Shown: positions 57,034 through 64,000 of the stretch, piece after piece
Numbering within the stretch: the first letter of the stretch is position 1
Layout: each line of letters opens with the position of its first letter
Position numbers and translations under genes: made by a program
From: Streptomyces sp. NBC_01689
GTDB taxonomy: Bacteria > Actinomycetota > Actinomycetes > Streptomycetales > Streptomycetaceae
Direction of reading: 5' to 3'
NCBI RefSeq assembly: GCF_036250675.1
Contig: NZ_CP109592.1
Span: 4,278,001 to 4,342,000 of the forward strand
Length of the DNA stretch: 64,000 nt
Notes under the pieces: generated by a model
What the model was told of the DNA's origin: nothing
The model's database searches: none
Seen by the model: the letters and a program-made list of their open reading frames with translations, nothing else

Positions 57034-58671
57034 CTAGCGGAGGCGCAGCGCCTTCATGACCCGCAGGCTCCGGCTCATGAACGCCGCGTACTTCTCGTCG
57101 TCCATGCCGAGCGACGGTGCCATCGGCAGCAGCCGCTGCTGGGCGACGGTCTGCGCCTCGGTGTACTTGAGGATGCCCTCGGATCCGTGCCGCCGGCCGA
57201 GTCCCGAGTCCTTCATGCCGCCCATCGGCGACTGGACGCTTCCGTACGCGGGCGCGTAGCCCTCGTTGACGTTCACGGTGCCCGTGCGCAGCCGGGCCGC
57301 GACCGCGCGTCCGCGCCGGCCGTCCTTCGTCCAGACGGAGGAATTGAGGCCGTACGCCGTGGAGTTGGCAAGGTCGACAACCTCGTCGTCCGTCCGGAAG
57401 CGGTACAGCGAGACCACCGGCCCGAAGGTCTCCTCGCTGCAGACGGCCATGGGCGCCTCGACGCCGTCGAGAACGGTGGGCTCGTAGAAGTAGGGACCGA
57501 TGTCGGGCCGGGCGACGCCCCCGGCCAGCACCTTCGCGCCCTTGGCGACCGCTTCGTCCACGTGCCGGGTCACGGTCTCCAGCTGCCGCTCCCCCACCAG
57601 CGAGCCCATGTCGGCCCCGTAGGCGAGGGAGGTGCCGAGCCGCATGGCCCGGGTGCGGGCGGCGAAACGCTCCGCGAACGCGTCGGCGACGGACTCGTGG
57701 ACGTACAGCCGCTCGATGGAGATGCAGAGCTGGCCGGCGGAGGAGAAGCAGGCGCGGACGGCACCCGCGGCGGCCTTGTCGATGTCGGCGTCCTCCAGGA
57801 CCACCATGGCGTTCTTGCCGCCGAGTTCGAGGGAGACGCCCACGAGCCGGGCCGCCGCGCCCTGGGCGACCTCACGGCCGGTGCGGGTGGACCCGGTGAA
57901 CGAGACGTAGTCCGCGTGCTTGACGACCTCGGGCCCGACGACCGGACCGTCCCCGATGACCACCTGGAAGACCTGGGCGGGCAGCCCGGACTCGATCAGC
58001 AGGTCACGCGCCCAGAGCGCGGTGAGGCAGGTCTCGGTGTCGGGCTTCATGACGACGGCGTTGCCCGCGACGAACGCGGGCAGCGCGTCGCCGACGGAGA
58101 GTTCGAGCGGGTAGTTCCAGGGTGCGATCTGGCCGACGACGCCGCGCGGGTGACGCAGTTCGGTGACCTTGGTGAGGGTGGGCATCGCGCCGGCGTGCCG
58201 CTTGGGACGGAGGTAGGCCGGTGCCCTGCGGCCGTAGTGGCGCGCGGCCACGACGACGGCCTGCACCTCCTCGTGCGCGTGCAGCCGGGCCTTGCCGGTC
58301 TCCAGCTGGATGAGGTCCAGCACCTCGGCCTGGCGCGCGAGCACCAGGTCGTGGAAGCGCAGCAGGACGGCGGCGCGCTGCCGCACCGGGGTGGCGGCCC
58401 AGGCCGGCTGCGCCCCGCGGGCCCGCTCGAAGGCCGTGGCGACGTCCTCGGGGGTGGACTCGGGCAGGTCGGCCAGCTTCTCGCCGGTGAACGGGGTGTG
58501 GTTGGCCGTCCGTCCGGAGCCGACGACGCCCTTGGTGAGCTGCGCGACCAGCTCGGGCGTGACCACGTCGGCAGCGGTGCGGGCGCCCACGGGGGCGGGG
58601 GCGAGGGGGTTGGTGCCGGTCTTTTCCGGCTGGTCCGTACCGATGATTTCCGGGGCCTGCGAGTCCGTCAT
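57034..58671 (-). CDS. Succinate-semialdehyde dehydrogenase (NADP) family protein
   Basis: A 545-residue aldehyde dehydrogenase. An N-terminal extension of about 35 residues precedes the core. The general-base Glu is in SLELGGKNAM and the catalytic Cys in SSAGQLCIS. The NAD(P)-binding region is PWNYPLELSVGDALPAFVAGNAVVMKPDTET, and EETFGPV is present. Annotated relatives are succinate-semialdehyde dehydrogenases; true substrate unproven. The start is ATG at 58671. CATACC 9 bp upstream may be its -10. A 20-bp palindrome lies 73 bp upstream. Confidence 0.92.
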   Translation of the reverse strand: MTDSQAPEIIGTDQPEKTGTNPLAPAPVGARTAADVVTPELVAQLTKGVVGSGRTANHTPFTGEKLADLPESTPEDVATAFERARGAQPAWAATPVRQRAAVLLRFHDLVLARQAEVLDLIQLETGKARLHAHEEVQAVVVAARHYGRRAPAYLRPKRHAGAMPTLTKVTELRHPRGVVGQIAPWNYPLELSVGDALPAFVAGNAVVMKPDTETCLTALWARDLLIESGLPAQVFQVVIGDGPVVGPEVVKHADYVSFTGSTRTGREVAQGAAARLVGVSLELGGKNAMVVLEDADIDKAAAGAVRACFSSAGQLCISIERLYVHESVADAFAERFAARTRAMRLGTSLAYGADMGSLVGERQLETVTRHVDEAVAKGAKVLAGGVARPDIGPYFYEPTVLDGVEAPMAVCSEETFGPVVSLYRFRTDDEVVDLANSTAYGLNSSVWTKDGRRGRAVAARLRTGTVNVNEGYAPAYGSVQSPMGGMKDSGLGRRHGSEGILKYTEAQTVAQQRLLPMAPSLGMDDEKYAAFMSRSLRVMKALRLR

Positions 58672-58743
58672 GAAGCGCAGGGTATGACGGCGCGAGAGCT
58701 TTGGGTACCCGTTGGTAACCCGCTTTCACGGGGTGCACACACC

Positions 58744-58763
58744 CTGCCAGTGAGCACTGGCAG
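58744..58763. promoter_or_regulatory. 20-bp palindromic operator candidate
   Basis: CTGCCAGTGAGCACTGGCAG: 9-bp perfect arms around AG, upstream of the aldehyde dehydrogenase gene. A second imperfect palindrome (GGGTACC...GGTAACCC, about 58701-58720) lies between it and the gene. Typical size for a TetR- or GntR-type site. Confidence 0.6.
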
Positions 58764-58833
58764 TAAACGTGCTGATCAGGGCGTTGTTCCGGGCCCACGC
58801 ACGCTTCCGGCCCCGCGGCCCGCCGTCGCGTCC

Positions 58834-60783
58834 CTACCTCTTGTCGATGTCCAGGTTCGCGATCGCCGCCCGCGCGACCTCCCGGCCGCGCACCGTGAAG
58901 TCGCCCTTGCCGGGATAGCCGACCGTGAGCTTGTACATGTCTCCCGCGGACGACTTGTAATAGAACACGCGCAGTTCGCGCGGGCGCGGGTCCTGGCTGT
59001 CGTCGGTCGTGTAGACGACGGTGTTCTCCGCCGACTGCCTGCCGTGGTACGTGGTCTGCCTCGGCGTCGTCCTCGGCCCCTCGGGCATCTGGAGGGCGTA
59101 CGCGCCGCTCTGCTTGAAGTCGCCGTTGTCGGCGTACATCTGGGCGGCCGAGGAGTCCTTGATCTGATGGGACGTGTCCTCGGACCCGCGGGCCACGTCG
59201 AGGCTGATCCAGACGCCGCCGCTCCAGTCGGTGTACGTGACCCGGTGGCTCTTGTCCGACGTGCGGTCCGGCGTCGATCGCTGGTAGCCCGCGGGCACCG
59301 CCAGCGTCGCGGTGACGTCCTTCTCATGGTGCTTGCGCCAGCCGTCGGGCAGCGGCCCCGCGAACGGGTCGGCGATCACCAGGTACGCCGTCACGGCCAC
59401 CGCGACGACGGCCGCGCCGAGCCCGATCAGGACCGCGCGCGGAATCCGGACACCGTTCCGTGCCTCACCGGCGGCCCGCACCGGTGCCGGGATCTGCCCC
59501 GCCCCGGTGGCCCCCTCGCCCTCGGGAGCCCGTACGACCTCCGTGCGGACCCGGGCGGGCGGCTCCGCGGCCTCCTCCAGGAGCCGGCGCGCCCGGCCGG
59601 CCCCGAGGCGGCGCGCCGGGTCCTTGTCCAGCAGCCCGCCGATCACCTCCGCCAGCGGTCCCGACACCGAAGCGGGCGGCGTCGGCGTGGAGTTGAGCAC
59701 GGACTGCAGAGTGGCCGGGGTGTTGCTGCGGCGGAAGGGCGACACCCCCTCGGTGGCCGCGTAGAGGACGACGCCGAGCGACCAGAGGTCGCAGGACGGG
59801 CCGGGGCGCCGGCCCAGCACCCGTTCCGGCGCGATGTACTCGGGCGAGCCGACGAAGCCGCCGGTGTCCGTCAGGCTGGTCTCGCCCTCGATCTGCGCGA
59901 TGCCGAAGTCGGTGAGGACCACCCGGCCGTGCGGGCCGAGCAGCACGTTGTCGGGCTTGACGTCACGGTGCAGGATGCCCGCCGCGTGCGCGGCCTCCAG
60001 CGCGCCGAGCACCTCCAGGCCGATCCGCGCCGCCTCCCGCGCGCCGAGCGTGCCCTCTTCGAGGACGGCGCCCAGCGAACGGCCCCGCACCAGCTCCATG
60101 ACGATCCAGGGCTGTCCGTCCACCACCGCCACGTCGTGGACGTTCACCACCGCCGGATGGTCGAGCCGGGCCGCGGCGCGTGCCTCCCGGCGCATCCGCT
60201 CGAAGGCGGTGGCGCGTTCCCGCTCGGGCAGGTGGTCCGGGAGTCTGGGTTCCTTGACGGCGACCTCCCGGTCCACCGTCTCGTCCTGGGCCCGCCAGAC
60301 GGTCCCCATCCCGCCGTGCCCCAGCTTCGCCAGGAGCCGGTAGCGGCCCGCGACCAGCCGCCCGGCGCCGGGGTCGGGCACGGGCGCGGGCGCGCTCCGC
60401 TCGGACCGTGGCGGCACGGGAAGCGGGGACGGGTGTGGCTGCGGCTGCGCGGGCCGACGGGAGAGCGGATGGGCGGACTGCTCGTGCCCGGACTGCGGTG
60501 ACGCGGACTGCGGTGCGGCGGACTGTTCGTGCCCGGACTGCGGCTGCGCGGACCGCGGTGCGGCGGACTGCGGGTGTGCGAAAGGCTGTTGAGTGGACTG
60601 CGGGTGCGGTGGGCCGGCCTGCGTACGCGGGGCGGGTCCGGCCGGCTCGGCGTACGGATTGCCGGGCAGGGGAACCCCCTGCCGCTCCGCGGGCGCCGCC
60701 GGCCGCGGTGCCCGCAGTGGTGGCTGCAGGGCGAAACTGGTCGGCTCGTCGGCGCCTTGCTGGACTCCCCCGTCACTGCTCAT
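58834..60783 (-). CDS. Membrane Ser/Thr protein kinase 1
   Basis: A 649-residue protein. A Gln/Pro/Ser-rich front of about 130 residues, unusual in having repeats (SAAPQSAQPQSGHEQ), precedes the kinase. The kinase has the glycine loop LGHGGMGTVW, VAVKEPRLP, HRDVKPDNVLL and DFGIAQIEG. One membrane helix (AVLIGLGAAVVAVAVTAYLVI, about 455-475) leads to an outer domain of about 170 residues without PASTA repeats. Last of three tandem kinases. The start is ATG at 60783. Confidence 0.94.
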   Translation of the reverse strand: MSSDGGVQQGADEPTSFALQPPLRAPRPAAPAERQGVPLPGNPYAEPAGPAPRTQAGPPHPQSTQQPFAHPQSAAPRSAQPQSGHEQSAAPQSASPQSGHEQSAHPLSRRPAQPQPHPSPLPVPPRSERSAPAPVPDPGAGRLVAGRYRLLAKLGHGGMGTVWRAQDETVDREVAVKEPRLPDHLPERERATAFERMRREARAAARLDHPAVVNVHDVAVVDGQPWIVMELVRGRSLGAVLEEGTLGAREAARIGLEVLGALEAAHAAGILHRDVKPDNVLLGPHGRVVLTDFGIAQIEGETSLTDTGGFVGSPEYIAPERVLGRRPGPSCDLWSLGVVLYAATEGVSPFRRSNTPATLQSVLNSTPTPPASVSGPLAEVIGGLLDKDPARRLGAGRARRLLEEAAEPPARVRTEVVRAPEGEGATGAGQIPAPVRAAGEARNGVRIPRAVLIGLGAAVVAVAVTAYLVIADPFAGPLPDGWRKHHEKDVTATLAVPAGYQRSTPDRTSDKSHRVTYTDWSGGVWISLDVARGSEDTSHQIKDSSAAQMYADNGDFKQSGAYALQMPEGPRTTPRQTTYHGRQSAENTVVYTTDDSQDPRPRELRVFYYKSSAGDMYKLTVGYPGKGDFTVRGREVARAAIANLDIDKR

Positions 60784-60897
60784 GGGTCCATCCCTATCGC
60801 GGCCCTCGCTCCGGCAGCCAGAGCCGTCGCGTACCGGTCACAGACCCGTGACGCGGCACGCGACCGAAATGCCGTGTATCCACCGCCTGCGTGCGGT

Positions 60898-62607
60898 TCA
60901 CGAGGTGGTGAAGGTGCCGACCGCGACGTCGAAGTACCTCTTCGCCTCCGTCGTCCTGCCGACCGGCGCCGAGACCCACACGTCGTACATCCGGCCGCCC
61001 TCCTCCCAGCAGAGGTCGTACGTGTGCCGGGGACCCTCCGCCTCGGTGAAGCCCTTCCAGGAGAACTCCCACAGCGCCGCGGAGTGTCCGGTGTGCGTGG
61101 TGGAGGTGACCGTGCCGTCGCGGTAACCCGGGTTCGTGGACGGCCCGTCGGCGTCCGCGTGGCGCATCACCGCGAGCGGGCCGCCCGGCACCGGATCCGA
61201 CACCTTGATGCCGATCCGGAAGGTCTGCCCCGGCGACATGTAGAAGATCCGCTCGCCCTGCGGGTCGCGGGTGAAGCCGTCGGGAACGGCGAGCGCGTAC
61301 CCGTCCGGATCGCGCACGGTCCGGTAGCCGGACGGCGGCGTGGAGCGGCCGGAGGGGGGCGGCGTCCGCTCCCGGGTGACGGTGACCGTGGGGTGCGGTG
61401 CCCCCGCCGACGCCTGACCGGTCGACCGGCCGGTCGCGGGCGCCGACGCGCTCGCCGAGGCCCCCGGCGCCGCACTCGCCGACGTGGACACGGACGGCGT
61501 ACCGCTCCCGGTGCTCCCACCGCCGCCGTCCCGGCCGTCGTGCGCGAGCAGGGCGGCCGCCGACACCCCCGCGCCCACCAGTGCGGCGGCCAGCGCGGCG
61601 ACGAGCAGGCCTCGCGGGAACCGCCGCGCGGTGCGCTCGGGTACGGCGCCGGCGGCCGTGCCCGCGGCGGGCACCGGGGGGCCGGCGTCGGGTGGGGTGG
61701 GCCTGCGCTTCGGTACGTCGCGCTGGGTGGGCGAGTAGCCCGGCGGCGCGGGTTTCGGCGTGCGGCCGGTCTGCCGGAACGCCCGCAGCAGCCGTTCCGC
61801 CTCCACCGCGTCGAGGCGGCGGTCCGGATCACGCTCCAGCAGCCCCCGTACGACGGGGAGCAGCGGCGCGGCCTGGGCCGGTGGCCTGATCTCGTCCATG
61901 ACGACGGCGTGCAGGATGCCGCCCAGGGAGTCGCGGCGGAACGGTGACTCGCCGCTCAGCACCGTGCACAGCAGTGCCCCGAGCGACCACAGGTCGGACT
62001 CGGGGCCGGTCCGGGCGCCGGACATCCGCTCGGGCGCGGTGTACTCGGGCGAGCCGACGAAGGAACCGCTCTCGGTGAGGGTGGTCGCCCCCGCGACCTG
62101 GGCGATGCCGAAGTCGGTGAGGACGACCCGGTCGGTGCCCGCCTCCATCAGGACGTTCGCGGGCTTGAGGTCACGGTGCAGGATGCCCGCGTCGTGCGCG
62201 CGGCGCAGCGCGCCGAGGAGGGCGATGCCGATCCGGGCGGCCTCCCTCGCGTCGACCGGGCCGTCCGCCGAGATCCGTTCGGCGAGCGAGCCGCCGTCGA
62301 TCAACTCCATGACGATGTAGGGGCGTTCGGCCTCCTCCACCACGTCGTGCACGACGATGATGTGCGGGTGGTGGAGCTGGGCGACCGCGCGGGCCTCGCG
62401 CAGGGTGCGATCGCGTTGCTGCAGGGCCTCCTGGGCGGAGAGCGAGTCGTCGAGGGGAAGTTCCTTCACCGCGACCTGCCGGTTGAGCAGTTGGTCGGTG
62501 GCCCGCCAGACGACGCCCATGCCGCCCCGCCCGATCCTGGCCTCCAGCCGGTAACGGCCGGCGATCACGCGGACGTTCTCCCCCTGGGTCCCCATACGCC
62601 CCATCAT
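60898..62607 (-). CDS. Membrane Ser/Thr protein kinase 2
   Basis: Up to 569 residues. The kinase domain starts almost at the N-terminus: YRLEARIGRGGMGVVW, VAVKELPLD, HRDLKPANVLM, DFGIAQVAG. A linker and one membrane helix (GLLVAALAAALVGAGVSAAALLA, about 350-372) lead to a Ser/Ala/Thr-rich stalk and an outer domain of about 130 residues with a Cys (YDLCWEEGGRMYDVWV). Several close ATGs (62607, 62604, 62595) are possible starts. The outer domain differs from those of its two neighbours, so a different signal is expected. Confidence 0.93.
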   Translation of the reverse strand: MMGRMGTQGENVRVIAGRYRLEARIGRGGMGVVWRATDQLLNRQVAVKELPLDDSLSAQEALQQRDRTLREARAVAQLHHPHIIVVHDVVEEAERPYIVMELIDGGSLAERISADGPVDAREAARIGIALLGALRRAHDAGILHRDLKPANVLMEAGTDRVVLTDFGIAQVAGATTLTESGSFVGSPEYTAPERMSGARTGPESDLWSLGALLCTVLSGESPFRRDSLGGILHAVVMDEIRPPAQAAPLLPVVRGLLERDPDRRLDAVEAERLLRAFRQTGRTPKPAPPGYSPTQRDVPKRRPTPPDAGPPVPAAGTAAGAVPERTARRFPRGLLVAALAAALVGAGVSAAALLAHDGRDGGGGSTGSGTPSVSTSASAAPGASASASAPATGRSTGQASAGAPHPTVTVTRERTPPPSGRSTPPSGYRTVRDPDGYALAVPDGFTRDPQGERIFYMSPGQTFRIGIKVSDPVPGGPLAVMRHADADGPSTNPGYRDGTVTSTTHTGHSAALWEFSWKGFTEAEGPRHTYDLCWEEGGRMYDVWVSAPVGRTTEAKRYFDVAVGTFTTS

Positions 62608-62679
62608 GCCGCACCGGATGGACGCCCTCCGTGACGGCGACCGGCCGACTTCGCCCCCGTGGCCGGGGATCACCCGCGC

Positions 62680-64000
62680 TCACCGCTCCTGGAAACTCCG
62701 CAGGATCGAGTCGAACTGCTTGCCGGTGGTGGCCCACTCGTCGGCCGGCGAGGCCTCGTAGAGGGCGTACTCGGTGCCGTCACCGGTCATGTAACCGACG
62801 TCGATCGCGCGGTAGGGCCCCGGGAAGTAGTGCGGGGGGTCCTTGGCCAGCGCGTTCCACGTGTACTCCCAGCGGACGCCCGGCTGGTCGCGGAAGAGCT
62901 CTTCCTTGAGGCTCAGCCGCTGGTAGTCCTGCAGCCGCCCCGAGATCGTGTGGTCCAGGCCGCTCATGTGGTCGTACGAGGTGCTGAAGTCCGGCGCGGT
63001 GTCGACGGCGACCCGCACCAGGTGCTTGCCCTTGTCGGGCGAGTAGTCGACCTGCCGGAGGCCGTCCTTGTCGATGGAGACGGACCGCGTCCACCCCTCG
63101 GGCAGGGAGACGCTGAAGCCGAACGGGTCGTGGATCCGCTCCCAGCCGGCGGGAACCCCCGTCCGACCGTCCTTGTCACCCGGTGTGGCACCGGCCCCGG
63201 AACTGGCGCTCGGAGTCGGAGCCGGCGTCGACGGTCCGGAGGCGGAGTCGCCCGGACCGCCCGTGCCGAAGTGCTGGAGCGCGACCGCGCCACCGCCGCC
63301 GACGACCGCCGCGAGGGCGACGACCAGGGCGACCGTGCGCAGCCGGTGCCGCTTCGGCGGCGGGGTCGCGGTCCCGTTCGCCGCCGCCTGATACGAGGTG
63401 GTGGTGCCCGTGTGCGCGCGGGTCCCGGTGCCGGTCCCCGTCACTGTGGTGTCGTGTTCCACCCGTCCCGCCACCGCGTGCGCCCGCGTCGCGTCCGACA
63501 GTCGTCCCGCCGCCGCCTCGGCGAGCATCTCCTCGGCCTGCGCCGCGCTGGGCCGCTCGGCCGGATCCTTGCGCAGCAGCGCGGCGAGTACGGGCCCGAG
63601 CGCCCCCGAGTTGACCGGTTCGGCGGGTTCCTCCTCGACGACGGCCTGCATGGTGCCGATGGGCGAGGTGCGGCGGAACGGCGACCTGCCCTCCACCGCC
63701 GTGTACAGCGTGGCGCCGAGTGCCCACAGATCGGACGCCGGGCCCGGGTCGTGGCCGCGCACCCGCTCCGGGGCGAGGTAGTCGACCGAGCCGACGATCT
63801 CACCGGTGCGGGTGATGGTCGTGTCGCCCTCGACCTGCGCGATCCCGAAGTCCGTGAGCAGCACCCGCCGGTCGGAGGAGAGCAGGACGTTGCCCGGCTT
63901 CACGTCCCGGTGCAGCACCCCGGCCGTGTGCGCGGCGCGCAGCGCGCGCAGCACCCACAGACCTATCCGCGCCGCCTCGGCCGGTTCGATCCGCCCCTGC
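62680..64000 (-). CDS. Membrane Ser/Thr protein kinase 3, 5' end outside the window
   Basis: At least 440 residues. The N-lobe of the kinase (glycine loop, ATP-binding Lys) lies beyond the right edge; the visible part begins GRIEPAEAARIGLWVLRALR. The catalytic loop HRDVKPGNVLL and DFGIAQVEG are present. A Thr/Gly linker, one membrane helix (TVALVVALAAVVGGGGAVAL) and an outer domain of about 180 residues (SVSLPEGWTRSVSIDKDGLRQ) follow. Tandem with two further kinases, 72 bp ahead of the next one. Confidence 0.93.
   Translation of the reverse strand, partial: QGRIEPAEAARIGLWVLRALRAAHTAGVLHRDVKPGNVLLSSDRRVLLTDFGIAQVEGDTTITRTGEIVGSVDYLAPERVRGHDPGPASDLWALGATLYTAVEGRSPFRRTSPIGTMQAVVEEEPAEPVNSGALGPVLAALLRKDPAERPSAAQAEEMLAEAAAGRLSDATRAHAVAGRVEHDTTVTGTGTGTRAHTGTTTSYQAAANGTATPPPKRHRLRTVALVVALAAVVGGGGAVALQHFGTGGPGDSASGPSTPAPTPSASSGAGATPGDKDGRTGVPAGWERIHDPFGFSVSLPEGWTRSVSIDKDGLRQVDYSPDKGKHLVRVAVDTAPDFSTSYDHMSGLDHTISGRLQDYQRLSLKEELFRDQPGVRWEYTWNALAKDPPHYFPGPYRAIDVGYMTGDGTEYALYEASPADEWATTGKQFDSILRSFQER

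Noticed and set aside
54952..60501. 1849-codon plus-strand open frame opposite the GMC, dehydrogenase and kinase genes
   Set aside because: Runs across three real minus-strand genes and the gaps between them; codon bias belongs to the minus strand.

Overview
The window is chromosomal DNA from a Streptomyces or close relative. It has very high G+C with G/C-rich third codon positions, frequent GTG and TTG starts, one TTA (bldA-type) codon, a LAxTG sortase substrate, and a gene order (mdh, folD, purHN, DUF6350, sucCD, icmB, pcrA, NlpC/P60 genes, guaA, chorismate mutase, Ser/Thr kinases) that I remember as a conserved Streptomyces core block. I see no rRNA, tRNA, CRISPR array, prophage or insertion sequence. 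About 48 protein genes are supported; the first and last are cut by the window edges.

Layout. 1-8600: an unrecognised membrane-linked protein with a TTA codon, malate dehydrogenase, two paralogous helix-turn-helix/membrane proteins, and folD coupled to a DUF3017 gene. 8700-18000: coupled purN-purH, a DUF6350 membrane protein, an HTH/sigma-like/membrane fusion, and sucC-sucD. 18480-28250: an unknown secreted or anchored protein, then a five-gene cluster around one divergent promoter: MoxR ATPase, DUF5682 and vWA on the minus strand, SWIM zinc finger and DUF5691 on the plus strand. 28470-40240: icmB, a lipase-like hydrolase, an M23 peptidase, the helicase PcrA, two NlpC/P60 hydrolases (the first behind a c-di-AMP riboswitch) and several small membrane proteins. 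40550-49420: a PspC-type histidine kinase/response regulator pair facing a PspC membrane protein, then DoxX, DUF4429, class II aldolase and PPOX-fold genes. 49428-54930: guaA, a leaderless leader peptide and attenuator before a chorismate mutase, an unknown anchored protein and a LAxTG surface protein. 55080-64000: a GMC oxidoreductase with a cysteine cluster, an aldehyde dehydrogenase, and three tandem Ser/Thr kinases with different outer domains.

How it fits together. Much of the block is central metabolism (TCA steps mdh and sucCD; purine and one-carbon steps folD, purN, purH, guaA) mixed with cell-wall remodelling and envelope-stress sensing. Three regulatory observations stand out. (1) The divergent promoter of the MoxR/DUF5682/vWA/SWIM/DUF5691 cluster carries TTGTCAGTG-N8-TAnnnT, the LexA-independent DNA-damage (RecA-NDp/PafBC) promoter pattern, and pcrA about 10 kb away has a perfect copy. 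This suggests an uncharacterised damage-inducible system in which DUF5682 has the two GxxH motifs of the TraB/TIKI/ChaN hydrolase group. (2) A leaderless 23-residue peptide with Phe-x-Phe-x-Tyr and a strong hairpin precede the chorismate mutase, an attenuation arrangement. (3) A ydaO-type riboswitch controls one of two paralogous cell-wall hydrolases.
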